Shown piece after piece: positions 1-7,840 of a stretch of DNA of 64,000 nucleotides (the stretch's first letter is position 1; each line of letters opens with the position of its first letter). Below the pieces are notes generated by a model, which was not told the origin of the DNA, did not search any database, and saw only the letters and a list, made by a program, of their open reading frames with translations. The stretch comes from Qipengyuania qiaonensis. GTDB lineage: Bacteria > Pseudomonadota > Alphaproteobacteria > Sphingomonadales > Sphingomonadaceae. The stretch is taken from the NCBI RefSeq assembly GCF_019711515.1, contig NZ_JAIGNO010000001.1:1-64000 (forward strand), in the 5' to 3' direction. The translations under genes were made by a program, and so were the position numbers.

Positions 1-41
1 GCCATCACGCCCAAGCACGGGCATCAAAACGGCCCAAGGCT

Positions 42-374
42 CTACTCGTAAATGGTAGAAACTTCGGGCTCAGACCAAATTTTCTGCATTTCAAGATAGC
101 ACGCGCGGTACTCGGCGGCCTTTCTTTCGAGCACACCTGTCGCCAAGAACGTCGAGGAAGCAAATATCGCTATTGAGCCTGCGGCAAAAATTATCTCATA
201 ATTGGATATACTTATTGCCTTAGACGATATCGCAATCGAAGCAACAATCATTAAAAATGAATACCAAATGATAATCACATTCGCCAATCGCGAGTAGAGT
301 CTATACCTATCTTCGGCCTTTATTCGAGCTTTATAGGTAAGGTAAATACGATTTGACTGCTTTGCTTCAGTCAT
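42..374 (-). CDS. SLATT-like two-TM membrane protein
   Basis: This is a 110-residue protein. A charged N-terminal stretch (RIKAEDRYRLYSRLANVI) is followed by two hydrophobic segments at about residues 33-52 and 60-80, then a polar tail. This is the layout of SLATT domains, the two-TM effectors that accompany SMODS nucleotidyltransferases, SLOG sensors or reverse transcriptases in conflict systems. The gene is clearly richer in A and T than everything to its right, which suggests horizontal acquisition. It is shorter than many SLATT proteins, and any partner gene would lie left of the window. No good ribosome binding site is visible before the ATG. The family assignment is by pattern only; a generic small membrane protein is the alternative. 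Confidence 0.6.
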   Translation of the reverse strand: MTEAKQSNRIYLTYKARIKAEDRYRLYSRLANVIIIWYSFLMIVASIAISSKAISISNYEIIFAAGSIAIFASSTFLATGVLERKAAEYRACYLEMQKIWSEPEVSTIYE

Positions 375-665
375 GAGGTGGTGGGCGCATACAATGTAAC
401 ACTAGTTCCTCATTGAAGACAGCATTGCTCAGGCGAACTCAACTGTAAGGACAACCTCTGAAAAGGCTAGTGACCGAAGTCACTCCGCCCACCGACAGTG
501 TAGTTAATCGCTCAGAGCAAACGCGGCAATAGCTGCGGGACAGACGAAGCTCGGGCACGCAATTTCGAGTTCTGCGTCTGCTCTCACGCTTGCTCGCCAT
601 TTTCCTACAAACCCCCGCATGTATAAAGGACCCGGTTCCCTGCCACTTTGCCCACAGGTGAACCC
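375..665. other. intergenic region with no gene recognised
   Basis: These 291 bases separate the AT-rich membrane-protein gene from the broken gene at 666. Composition changes gradually from AT-rich to GC-rich. An AGGTG ribosome binding site at 657-661 serves the ATG at 666. No RNA gene or convincing terminator was seen. Confidence 0.5.
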
Positions 666-776
666 ATGCCCTACCAACCCGCTCATAACGGTCTGCTCGT
701 CTCCCCGACGCCCGCGCCGGTAGCTCCCGAACCCGCGGCGACGCCCGCCGCTCCCGCGCCCGAGCAACCCGTCGAT

Positions 777-814
777 CCGCGCGCGCGTATCGTCTCCGCG
801 CGCGCGTATCGTCG
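777..814. repeat. 19-bp tandem duplication causing a frameshift
   Basis: Positions 777-795 and 796-814 are two adjacent 19-base units that differ only in their last base. Nineteen is not a multiple of three, so the extra unit shifts the reading frame of the surrounding gene. Codons upstream are in the frame of 666 and those downstream in the frame of 796. Confidence 0.85.
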
Positions 815-1383
815 CTGCGCTCCACCGGCGGGGCGAGGGCGGCCACCACCCGCAAACCGCCTCTTCCAACGAGGAGGGGGCTTCCGCCACTCCGCCACCC
901 GCACCCGCCGCCAACCTCCCCGCGTGCATCGCCGATCTCCCCGAGGACGATACCCGCGCGCCGCAGACGCAGTTCACGCTCGACCTGCAGATCGCCTTTT
1001 TCGAGGCGCTGGCGGTCAGCGGCAGCGTGCGCTCCGCGGCGAAGCGGGTGAAGGTGTCGCACCAGACCTGCTATCGCGCGCGCCGCAACTCCGCCGCCTT
1101 CGGGCGCGCCTGGGATGCGGCGCTCGTCGTCGCGCGCGGCTCGGCCGAGGCCAAGCTGGCCGATTGCGCCATCGACGGCGTGCGCGAGGAGGTGTGGTAT
1201 CACGGCGAACTGGTCGGCGAGCGCACGCGCTTTTCCGAACGGCTGCTGCTCGCCCATCTCGGGCGGCTCGACCGCATGCGCTCCGACGCGCGGATCGATG
1301 CGCTGGCCGAGGATTTCGGCGCCATGCTGCGCCGCATGCGCGCGGGCGAGCCGATCGATGTGGAGGTGAATGAGGCACACGGT

Positions 1384-1473
1384 TCCGCTCACCCTGCGCC
1401 TGCATCCCCTAACACCGCTCATCCTGAGCCTGCATCCATCAACACCGCTCATCCTGAGCCTGTCGAACGAGGA
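1384..1473. repeat. three 30-bp degenerate tandem repeats
   Basis: Three consecutive 30-base units start at 1384, 1414 and 1444. Each contains a version of CCGCTCAnCCTGnGCCTG. The first two end in a CTAAC or TCAAC tail; the third leads into the left arm of the palindrome at 1448. The 30-base period keeps the reading frame open, adding ten residues per unit. Confidence 0.8.
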
Positions 1474-1512
1474 TGGTCTGGCTCTGCCACCCTTCGACAG
1501 GCTCAGGGTGAG
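1448..1512. repeat. REP-like palindromic element inside a coding frame
   Basis: The left arm (1448-1467, CTCATCCTGAGCCTGTCGAA) and right arm (1493-1512, TTCGACAGGCTCAGGGTGAG) are inverted copies with one mismatch, separated by 25 bases. This sequence type is a common dispersed palindrome in sphingomonads and other alphaproteobacteria, usually between genes. Here it lies within an open frame, so the element is translated. Confidence 0.85.
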
Positions 1513-2130
1513 CGGGCCGGTGTCAGGACCCCGAAGTTTTCTTCGCCTGGACAGTGTAACACCCGGTCCATGTCTCCCGGCGGGGAGGTGCCGGACGTGC
1601 GGGCGGAGCCGCCTTGCGACTGCCCCGGCACGCGGCATGGCTTCGATGGCGGGCGGACGCATTACAGCAACGGGCCGGACGGGCCCGAGCCGGTGATCAA
1701 TCTCGACGGCTCCGGCCCCTGCTGCGACCGTCCGCGCTGGCCCGGCTGCGCCGAGTGCCCGCATTACTCGCCCGTCAGCCGCGAGCTGAACGCAATGAGG
1801 GACGACCGGCCCGCCGATGCGCCCAGGATCGACGAGATGGGGGGCGATCCGCTGGAGATCGAGCAATGCCAGCTGACCGCGTTCAGGTCGGGGGCCTTGC
1901 CCGACGGCGGGCCGGCTCGCCGCCCCGCATGGACCGCACGGCTCGTCGCAGATGCGGGATAGCGACAGTGGGCGGGCGATTGGGTGGAACGGGGGCCCGG
2001 CCGCGGGGCGCGACGATCCCTCCCCTCCCTGAAGCGCCCCGCGGTCGGCATCCTCCACGGCGGAGATACCGATGCGTTATCAGACCCTTGCCGCCATCGC
2101 CGCGACTGCCAGCCGCCGCGATGGGCGCGC

Positions 2131-2835
2131 TCAGATCGAGATGATGCCGTATTTGAGCCCCTTGACCGCGGCGGCCGACCGGTCGGTCACCTCCAGCTTG
2201 CCGAACAGCCGCTGGATATAGGTCGATACGGTAGGCAGCCCGATGCCGACGATCCTGGCGATCTCGGCATTGGTCTTGCCCCGGGCGATCCAGTGCAGGA
2301 TCTCCACCTCGCGCGGCGCCAGCCTCGGCCGGATCGCGCGGGACTGGGTTTCGAGCTGGTCGAGCCGCGTATGCGCCGCCTGGACGATGACCTCGATCTC
2401 GTCCAGATCGGCCGTGTCGAGCACGCCCGGATCGGTCACTTGCCCGAGCGCGAACATGCCCATGTGCTGGTGCACGCCGAAGGTCGGGATCAGGAACCCG
2501 TCGGTGACGCCCGCCGCGCGCGACCGTTCGATGAACTCGCGCTCCGCCGTGCTGAGCGTGGTTTCGTCTTCGATCTTCGACAGCCGGAGCGGGCGCAAGT
2601 GCCGCGCGACATGCTGCGGGAACGGATCGGACTTGCTCAGGCCTTCGGCCTCGTAGATCGCCTGCCAATCTGCCGGGAAGCCGCGCATGTCGAGCACCGT
2701 CTTCCCCGGGTCCTGGCGCGAAGGGACGATATAGCCGAATGCCCCGAACCCCATGGCGCGGAAGTGATGCCACAACATGTCGAACAACGTGCCGCGGTCG
2801 GGGCAGGACTTGATCCGTTTGAGCAGTTCGATCAT
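2131..2835 (-). CDS. LuxR-family regulator (autoinducer-binding-like domain plus HTH)
   Basis: This 234-residue regulator has an N-terminal half like the autoinducer-binding fold (WHHFRAMGFGAFGYIVPS and the following region). Its C-terminal LuxR helix-turn-helix reads LAPREVEILHWIARGKTNAE then TVSTYIQRLFGKL. The ATG at 2835 is chosen because AGGAG (2842-2846 on this strand) sits six bases upstream; a start 15 codons earlier has no such site. No LuxI-type synthase is in the window, so it may be a LuxR solo with an unknown ligand. It is divergent from the FixJ-like gene at 3057, and the shared spacer contains repeated motifs. Family assignment is firm; ligand and targets are unknown. Confidence 0.85.
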   Translation of the reverse strand: MIELLKRIKSCPDRGTLFDMLWHHFRAMGFGAFGYIVPSRQDPGKTVLDMRGFPADWQAIYEAEGLSKSDPFPQHVARHLRPLRLSKIEDETTLSTAEREFIERSRAAGVTDGFLIPTFGVHQHMGMFALGQVTDPGVLDTADLDEIEVIVQAAHTRLDQLETQSRAIRPRLAPREVEILHWIARGKTNAEIARIVGIGLPTVSTYIQRLFGKLEVTDRSAAAVKGLKYGIISI

Positions 2836-2901
2836 GGTCGGCTCCTGTGGATCGGGACTCACAAAGCAGTGCCTTGCCATGTCCCCCTATCGAATGACAT
2901 C

Positions 2902-2945
2902 CATAAGAACGACATCGATTCGGATGGCATAAGCGTACATGTCAT
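2902..2945. promoter_or_regulatory. candidate regulator-binding repeats between divergent LuxR genes
   Basis: CATAAG occurs at 2902-2907 and again at 2928-2933, each followed three or four bases later by ACAT. The 26-base period is about two and a half helical turns. ATGACAT/ATGTCAT versions occur nearby. This is a plausible operator for one of the two flanking LuxR-type regulators, but only by position and repetition. Confidence 0.3.
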
Positions 2946-2995
2946 CCGTAGCGTTGTCATTCCGGTAAACGGCTCGCGAATCAAAGACCTAATCA

Positions 2996-3010
2996 TTAAC
3001 CCTTAGTTGA
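2996..3010 (+). promoter_or_regulatory. possible CtrA-type site (TTAA-N7-TTGA)
   Basis: TTAA at 2996-2999 and TTGA at 3007-3010 are separated by seven bases. This is one mismatch from the alphaproteobacterial CtrA consensus TTAA-N7-TTAA. It lies about 50 bases before the TTG start of the FixJ-like gene. Weak evidence, because such sites are short. Confidence 0.25.
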
Positions 3011-3056
3011 CCATTCGGGGCGGCACTGGCACCGATGGGATAACAGGGTCGAAAAC

Positions 3057-3659
3057 TTGAACGTCAGAACCTTCATCGTGGTGGATCGCGACTTTGGAAG
3101 TCGCAACAAACTGGTCCGCAATCTCTCGCACAAGGGGTATGTCATCCCGCTCGACCGCATGGACGAGCTGGGCGATCAATGGCCTGAAGATGCGTGGGTA
3201 TTCGTCGGCGACGAAGGCGGACAGGTCCTTGCCACGGCAGAGGTGCTGGGCAAGGCGATGCAAAGCTATCCGCTGGTCGCCTACGGCAAGTCCCCGATCA
3301 TGAGCCGGGTACTCGAACTCATCAACGGCCCCTGCATCGGCTACGTCCAATGGCCTGTGGACGGGGCAGAATTCTGGCGCACGTTCGAAGCACTCGAAAG
3401 GCGCATTCCCATGCACTCCGAAGCGGCGCAGGTCGCCGCCCGGGCCCGACGCATGCTGGCAATGCTCACGGATCGCGAGCGCGAAATCGCACATGGCATC
3501 TCGCACGGCCTGTCGACCAAGGAAATGGCCGGGCCGCTTGGTATCAGCCCCCGCACGATCGAGGTGCATCGGGGCAACATCCTTGCGAAGCTCGATGCCA
3601 AGAACATGGCGGATCTGGTCAGGCTGGTGGTCGAGGCAGAGATCCCGTCGACCGATTAG
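3057..3659 (+). CDS. LuxR/FixJ-type regulator with a degenerate receiver domain
   Basis: This is a 200-residue protein. The N-terminal 120 residues have the strand/helix rhythm of a receiver (RTFIVVDRDFGSRNKLVRNL), but the phosphorylation pocket is poor. The strand that should carry the acceptor aspartate reads AWVFVGDEGG, and the conserved lysine region reads GYVQWPVD. The C-terminal 65 residues form a LuxR helix-turn-helix (LTDREREIAHGISHGLSTKE, then GISPRTIEVHRGNILAKL) as in FixJ. It begins with TTG, and only a modest AGGG lies upstream. It is likely a pseudo-receiver regulator that works without phosphorylation; this is inferred from residues only. It is divergent from the LuxR gene at 2835. 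Confidence 0.75.
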   Translation: MNVRTFIVVDRDFGSRNKLVRNLSHKGYVIPLDRMDELGDQWPEDAWVFVGDEGGQVLATAEVLGKAMQSYPLVAYGKSPIMSRVLELINGPCIGYVQWPVDGAEFWRTFEALERRIPMHSEAAQVAARARRMLAMLTDREREIAHGISHGLSTKEMAGPLGISPRTIEVHRGNILAKLDAKNMADLVRLVVEAEIPSTD

Positions 3660-3693
3660 CTTCGCTCGGCCGGTGAATGCCGGCGCGACCGCT

Positions 3694-4206
3694 CTAGGGT
3701 AGCAGCGCGAGCTCGACCGATCCGCGTCCAGGGCCGATCAGGCCGAGTTCGGTCGCGGCGGCACGGCTCACATCGATGACGCGGTTGCCATGAAAGGGGC
3801 CGCGATCGTTGATGCGCACGGTTACCTTCTTGCCGTTGCGCGGATTGGTCACTTCGACAAGACTGCCGAAAGGCAAGGTGCGATGGGCAGCGGTCATCGC
3901 GTGCATGTCGAACCGTTCGCCGTTGGCGGTACGGCGGCCATGGAACCGGCGACCGTAATAAGACGCGACACCGCCGTCGATCGGGGTCGCTGCAGGCGGC
4001 AATTCGACCGTCGGCTCGATGGTGCTGAGATCGACCACATGCGCTGCCGCATCGGGCGAGGGCGGCAAAGCGGAATGCGCGGCAAAGCTGGCGTCGAAAT
4101 CCGTCGAAACAGCGGCGGTGCGAATATTCTCTTGCGGCTGAGCCGCAGTGGCGGGCAGCGCCAGGGCTGCCAGAAATAGAGTGCTGCGAAACACGCGAAT
4201 GGCCAT
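3694..4206 (-). CDS. RlpA-like septal ring lytic transglycosylase family protein
   Basis: This 170-residue secreted protein has a signal peptide at residues 1-22 ([20 protein letters not shown]). The C-terminal half is the double-psi beta-barrel typical of Rlp[21 protein letters not shown], then [18 protein letters not shown]. RlpA proteins cut denuded peptidoglycan glycan strands at the septum. There is no SPOR domain and no lipobox cysteine, so this is the short form. The ATG at 4206 is preferred because GGGAGG lies eight bases upstream. It is convergent with the regulator ending at 3659. Confidence 0.85.
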   Translation of the reverse strand: MAIRVFRSTLFLAALALPATAAQPQENIRTAAVSTDFDASFAAHSALPPSPDAAAHVVDLSTIEPTVELPPAATPIDGGVASYYGRRFHGRRTANGERFDMHAMTAAHRTLPFGSLVEVTNPRNGKKVTVRINDRGPFHGNRVIDVSRAAATELGLIGPGRGSVELALLP

Positions 4207-5108
4207 GATTGGCACCTCCCGTTCGGGTCCGGCGGCTATACGGGACTGCGGCGCGAGAGTCCTTAACGTGCGCGTCAACCGCCCCATTCGCGCCACAGTT
4301 CGTCGCGCTTCGGGAACGAAGATGCGCTTTCCTACAGCATTTCGGGGATGCTAGCGATGTGGGATACCAAAGATTGATATGCCGATCGCGCGGCTCTTTG
4401 AACTCGTCGAACAGCAAATGGGGCCGGCATTGCTGCCGACCCCACTCTCACCGATGCGTGGTCATGTCCGAAGACAGGAACTTGGCATCCGATGTTTTCC
4501 CTTTCGGGTGCCCAAAGGCATCCGTCCGGTTCTGTCACCGGCGCTCGCACCGGCATCCGGCTCCTCCCTCCAGCCTACCCGGTCGAGTGCGCCAGGTCCG
4601 AAAACCCTCGCTTCTGTCCCAGGCCGACCTTCAATGGGCGGCTCCGCGATCGCACCTTCCGTTGATGGTCGCCTGCCTTAAACGGTTGCATCCGCAATCC
4701 AGTCCGAAGACCTTTTCGCAATATGCCTCCTCGGCGTTCGACCGGGTCGGTCCGATCCATAAAAGAAGACCTCTGCGCTCCGTCATCGACCTACTTGCAT
4801 CCGACCGAAGTCCTCTGCATGCCGGTCTCAGGAAACACATGGACAGCTTCTTCCATGTCTTTCCGGTCTGGAATTTCTCCTAGATTTCAGATCGTTAGAT
4901 CGTCTATCCGGTAGAGCTTCCACGCCGTTCCGATAACTTGAAGCTGCCCCCGATCAGGCGATTCGGCAAGCTGGCAAGACCGGACTTATCCACTTTCCCC
5001 CGAATCCCTTGTGGAGGGGGGTGGAAAAATCAACGGTTCGTCGCAAAATCGTAATGTCGGTCACGAAAGCTACGCAATATCGCGCCGCATTGCGAGGCCT
5101 TCACGCAA
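4207..5108. other. 900-bp intergenic region without a recognised gene
   Basis: Open frames here do not look like proteins: they are rich in Arg, Ser and Pro and have no motif or ribosome binding site. A strong hairpin lies at 4419-4444 (11-base arms, one mismatch). On the minus strand it is followed by ATTTGC, so it could end a minus-strand transcript. The stretch 4450-4600 holds several short inverted repeats. A single TTATCCACT octamer-like site near 4987 resembles a DnaA box but stands alone. It may encode a small RNA or be decayed DNA; the sequence does not decide. Confidence 0.4.
4419..4444 (-). terminator. strong hairpin, possible terminator of an unassigned minus-strand transcript
   Basis: TGGGGCCGGCA and TGCCGACCCCA pair over 11 positions with one mismatch and a four-base loop. 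On the minus strand the stem is followed by a short T-rich stretch. No gene lies immediately upstream on that strand. Confidence 0.35.
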
Positions 5109-6323
5109 TTAGCGATCGCGTTTGGCCAGCAGCCTCAGCCGCAGCGCGTTGAGCTTGATGAAGCCTTCCGCATCTTTCTGGTCGTACGCGCCTGCATCGT
5201 CCTCGAACGTCACATGCGCTTCGGAGTAGAGCGAGTTCGCCGATTTCCGCCCGACGACGCCGGCAACGCCCTTGTAGAGCTTGAGGCGGACCGTGCCGCT
5301 GACCTTTTCCTGGCTCAAATCCACCGCCGCCTGCAGCATCTCCCGTTCGGGGCTGAACCACAGACCGTTATAGACCAGCTCGGCATAGCGCGGCATCAGC
5401 TCGTCCTTGAGATGCGCTGCGCCGCGATCGAGCGTGATCTGCTCGATCCCGCGATGGGCGCGGGCGTAGATCTCGCCGCCCGGTGTCTCGTACATGCCGC
5501 GACTCTTCATGCCGACGAAACGGTTTTCGACCAGATCGAGCCGGCCGATCCCATGCTTGCGGCCGAGTTCGTTGAGTGCGGCGAGCAGGGTGGCGGGGCT
5601 CATCGCCTCGCCGTTCAGGGCGACGCCATCGCCTCGCTCGAAATCGATCGCGATGTATTCTGGCGCGTCCGGCGCGTCCTCGGGGTGATCGGTGCGGGAA
5701 TAAACATAGTCCGGCGTTTCCTCCCATGGATCCTCGAGGACCTTGCCCTCGCTCGAAGTGTGAAGGAGGTTCGCATCGGTCGAAAACGGGCTCTCGCCGC
5801 GCTTATCCTTGGGCACGGCGATCTGATGCGCCTCGGCCCAGGCGATTAGTGCGGTGCGGCTGGTGAGGTCCCATTCGCGCCACGGAGCGATGACCTTGAT
5901 GTCCGGATCGAGCGCATATGCCGACAGCTCGAAGCGCACCTGATCGTTGCCCTTGCCGGTCGCACCATGGGCAATGGCGTCGGCCCCGGTCTCATGTGCG
6001 ATCTCGACGAGGTGTTTGGAGATCAGCGGGCGCGCAATGCTGGTGCCGAGCAGATAGTCGCCCTCGTACCGGGCATTGGCGCGCATCATGGGGAACACGA
6101 AATCGCGCACGAACTCCTCGCGCAGATCCTCGATGAAGATGTGCTTGTCCGGGATGCCCATCGCGCGGGCTTTCTCGCGTGCCGGCCCGATCTCCTCGCC
6201 CTGACCGAGGTCGGCGGTGAAGGTGACCACCTCCAGCCCGCGTTCGACCTCGAGCCATTTGGCGATGACGGAAGTATCGAGACCGCCGGAATAGGCAAGG
6301 ACGACGCGCTTGATATCGGACAT
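5109..6323 (-). CDS. argG: argininosuccinate synthase
   Basis: This enzyme joins citrulline and aspartate with ATP to make argininosuccinate, the penultimate step of arginine synthesis, in the cytoplasm. At 404 residues it has the normal length for the bacterial enzyme. The ATP pyrophosphatase loop SGGLDTS is at residues 12-18. Family landmarks such as [11 protein letters not shown], the [10 protein letters not shown] stretch and [18 protein letters not shown] follow in order. It appears to be a single gene, with no arginine genes beside it. The ATG at 6323 is preceded by AAGG at a suitable distance. Confidence 0.97.
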   Translation of the reverse strand: MSDIKRVVLAYSGGLDTSVIAKWLEVERGLEVVTFTADLGQGEEIGPAREKARAMGIPDKHIFIEDLREEFVRDFVFPMMRANARYEGDYLLGTSIARPLISKHLVEIAHETGADAIAHGATGKGNDQVRFELSAYALDPDIKVIAPWREWDLTSRTALIAWAEAHQIAVPKDKRGESPFSTDANLLHTSSEGKVLEDPWEETPDYVYSRTDHPEDAPDAPEYIAIDFERGDGVALNGEAMSPATLLAALNELGRKHGIGRLDLVENRFVGMKSRGMYETPGGEIYARAHRGIEQITLDRGAAHLKDELMPRYAELVYNGLWFSPEREMLQAAVDLSQEKVSGTVRLKLYKGVAGVVGRKSANSLYSEAHVTFEDDAGAYDQKDAEGFIKLNALRLRLLAKRDR

Positions 6324-6466
6324 GGGGGTACCTTGTTGTTGCCGGCGCGCGGCTAGCAGGGGTGGGGGAGAGCTTCAATGCTTTCGAAAGCATTTCCGCC
6401 GCAAGAGCTTGCAGATCGGCGCGAGGCACCCGATGTTCGGGAGCGCAAGGGGATGGAGGGGTCGCA

Positions 6467-7834
6467 ATGCTGACAATGTGGAAGAAGGCGCGCGAGATGG
6501 CCGAACTCGCACCGCCCGAGCGCAACCGCTGGGTCGACTTCCTGAGAGCTTTGTCGATCCTTGCCGTGGTGTTCGGTCATTGGCTGATGGCGGGCCTCTA
6601 CCTCAACGACGCTGGCGAGTTGCAGCGCGGCGACCTGCTCAGCGTGTCGTCTTGGGCGCACTGGCTAACCTGGGGTTTCCAGGTGATGCCGGTGTTCTTC
6701 CTCGTCGGCGGCTATTCGAACTCGGTCAGCTGGGAAGCGACGCTGCGAAAGGCGGGTAAGGGGCAGGTCGGCAAGTATCGCGATTGGCTGGCGAGCCGGG
6801 TGCAGCGTCTGATCGCGCCAACCTTCCCGGTGTTGCTGCTCTGGGCGGTGCTGGCGGTGGTGCTGACCCAACTGGGCCTCCCGCGCGAGCAGATCCGAAT
6901 GGCGACCGAGGCAGCGCTGATCCCGGTATGGTTCCTGGCGGTCTATCTGCTCGTCACGGCGGCGACCCCGCTCACCTATGCGGCGTGGAGGCGTTTCGGG
7001 TGGCTGAGCTTTGCGTGGTACATCCCGGCAGCGATGCTGGTCGACTGGCTGACCTTCGCGCAGAGCGTACCCTATCTCAACTTCACCAACTTCCTGTGGG
7101 TGTTTCTCGCGATCCACCAACTGGGTTTTGCGTGGCGCGAGGGGCGGTTCGACAACCGCCGGTTCGCGGGCCTGTGGTTCGCGGTCGGGGCGATCGTGCT
7201 GGTTTCGATCACGGTCTATGGCTTTTACCCCGTCGCTATGGTCTCTGCCCCCGGAGGCTTCTCCAACTCGCTCCCACCGACACTTGCGCTGTTTGCGCTG
7301 GGCGTTGCGCAGACCGGGCTGGTCCTGTCGCTCGAGCCAGTGGGCCGCCGGATGCTCGATAATCTCAAGGTCTGGACCGCAACGGTCTTGATGAACGGGA
7401 TGATCATGACCGTCTATCTGTGGCACCTTACCGCCTTTGTGCTGGTGATGACGGTCGTGTGGCTGGGCCTTGGCGGCCTGGGGCTCGACAGCGTGCCGGG
7501 CAGCGCCGCATGGTGGGCCTCGCGCCCGATGTGGTTGGCGATCTACATCCTGGCGCTTCTGCCGATGATCGTGGTCTTCGCCAAGCATGAGCGCACGTTC
7601 CGCCCCATCCGGCAGGGGCGCACCGTACCCAAGGCAAGGGTGGTGGCAGGCGTGTTGCTGATCTGCGTTGGATTGGCGGCGACTGCAGGGGTGACCATTG
7701 CGAGCCCGGACAGCCTCTCGGGGATACGCTTGTCGGTGGTCGCCGCGCCGTTCGTGGGCGCGGCGCTGCTGGGCTTCGGACCGATCTACGAGTTCATCAC
7801 GCGGCGGCGCGAGAAGCGTGAAGGGGCAGCCTGA
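6467..7834 (+). CDS. acyltransferase 3 family membrane protein
   Basis: This 455-residue polytopic protein has ten or more hydrophobic segments. The N-terminal signature RWVDFLRALSILAVVFGH (residues 21-38) holds the conserved Arg and His of the acyltransferase 3 family, which transfers acyl groups to sugars, lipids or envelope polymers from the inner membrane. The ATG at 6467 has GGAGG seven bases upstream; upstream codons in the frame look non-coding. It is convergent with the cyclopropane synthase-like gene, six bases away. The substrate cannot be deduced. Confidence 0.85.
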   Translation: MLTMWKKAREMAELAPPERNRWVDFLRALSILAVVFGHWLMAGLYLNDAGELQRGDLLSVSSWAHWLTWGFQVMPVFFLVGGYSNSVSWEATLRKAGKGQVGKYRDWLASRVQRLIAPTFPVLLLWAVLAVVLTQLGLPREQIRMATEAALIPVWFLAVYLLVTAATPLTYAAWRRFGWLSFAWYIPAAMLVDWLTFAQSVPYLNFTNFLWVFLAIHQLGFAWREGRFDNRRFAGLWFAVGAIVLVSITVYGFYPVAMVSAPGGFSNSLPPTLALFALGVAQTGLVLSLEPVGRRMLDNLKVWTATVLMNGMIMTVYLWHLTAFVLVMTVVWLGLGGLGLDSVPGSAAWWASRPMWLAIYILALLPMIVVFAKHERTFRPIRQGRTVPKARVVAGVLLICVGLAATAGVTIASPDSLSGIRLSVVAAPFVGAALLGFGPIYEFITRRREKREGAA

Positions 7835-7840
7835 AGCGAG

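Larger units (their letters stand above)
666..1962 (+). pseudogene. frameshifted HTH-like hypothetical gene carrying a REP element
   Basis: The start at 666 has an AGGTG ribosome binding site. It opens a proline/alanine-rich N-terminus that stays in frame up to about 795. The rest of the protein is in another frame (from about 796 to the stop at 1960-1962), with a helix-turn-helix-like stretch (FFEALAVSGSVRSAAKRVKV, codons 997-1056). The two parts join perfectly if one copy of a 19-bp tandem duplication at 777-814 is removed, so the duplication caused the frameshift. The middle of the reading frame (about 1384-1512) is made of repeat DNA. The C-terminal part has many cysteines (PCCDRPRWPGCAECPHYSP) and resembles short uncharacterised sphingomonad proteins. 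Function unknown. An internal GTG at 1027 could still give a 311-residue product. Confidence 0.65.

Noticed and set aside
1384..1473. Short repeats as a CRISPR array
   Set aside because: The units are contiguous, without spacers, degenerate, and part of a palindromic element; no cas genes are near.
439..2058. Long minus-strand open frame opposite the broken gene
   Set aside because: Its product is Arg/Gly/Ala-rich with no motif or ribosome site, and it reads through the palindromic repeat. The plus strand has the coherent protein, so this is a GC-rich shadow.
4209..4883. Plus-strand open frame of 224 codons in the 4.2-5.1 kb gap
   Set aside because: Composition is Arg/Ser/Pro-rich with no recognisable domain, and it begins inside the leader of the rlpA-like gene.
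4980..4995. TTATCCACT as a DnaA box and possible origin
   Set aside because: A single near-match with no cluster, no AT-rich unwinding region and no dnaA or origin-linked genes nearby.
5916..7834. Large minus-strand frames opposite the acyltransferase and argG genes
   Set aside because: They have low-complexity His/Gln/Arg composition and lie opposite clear conserved proteins.
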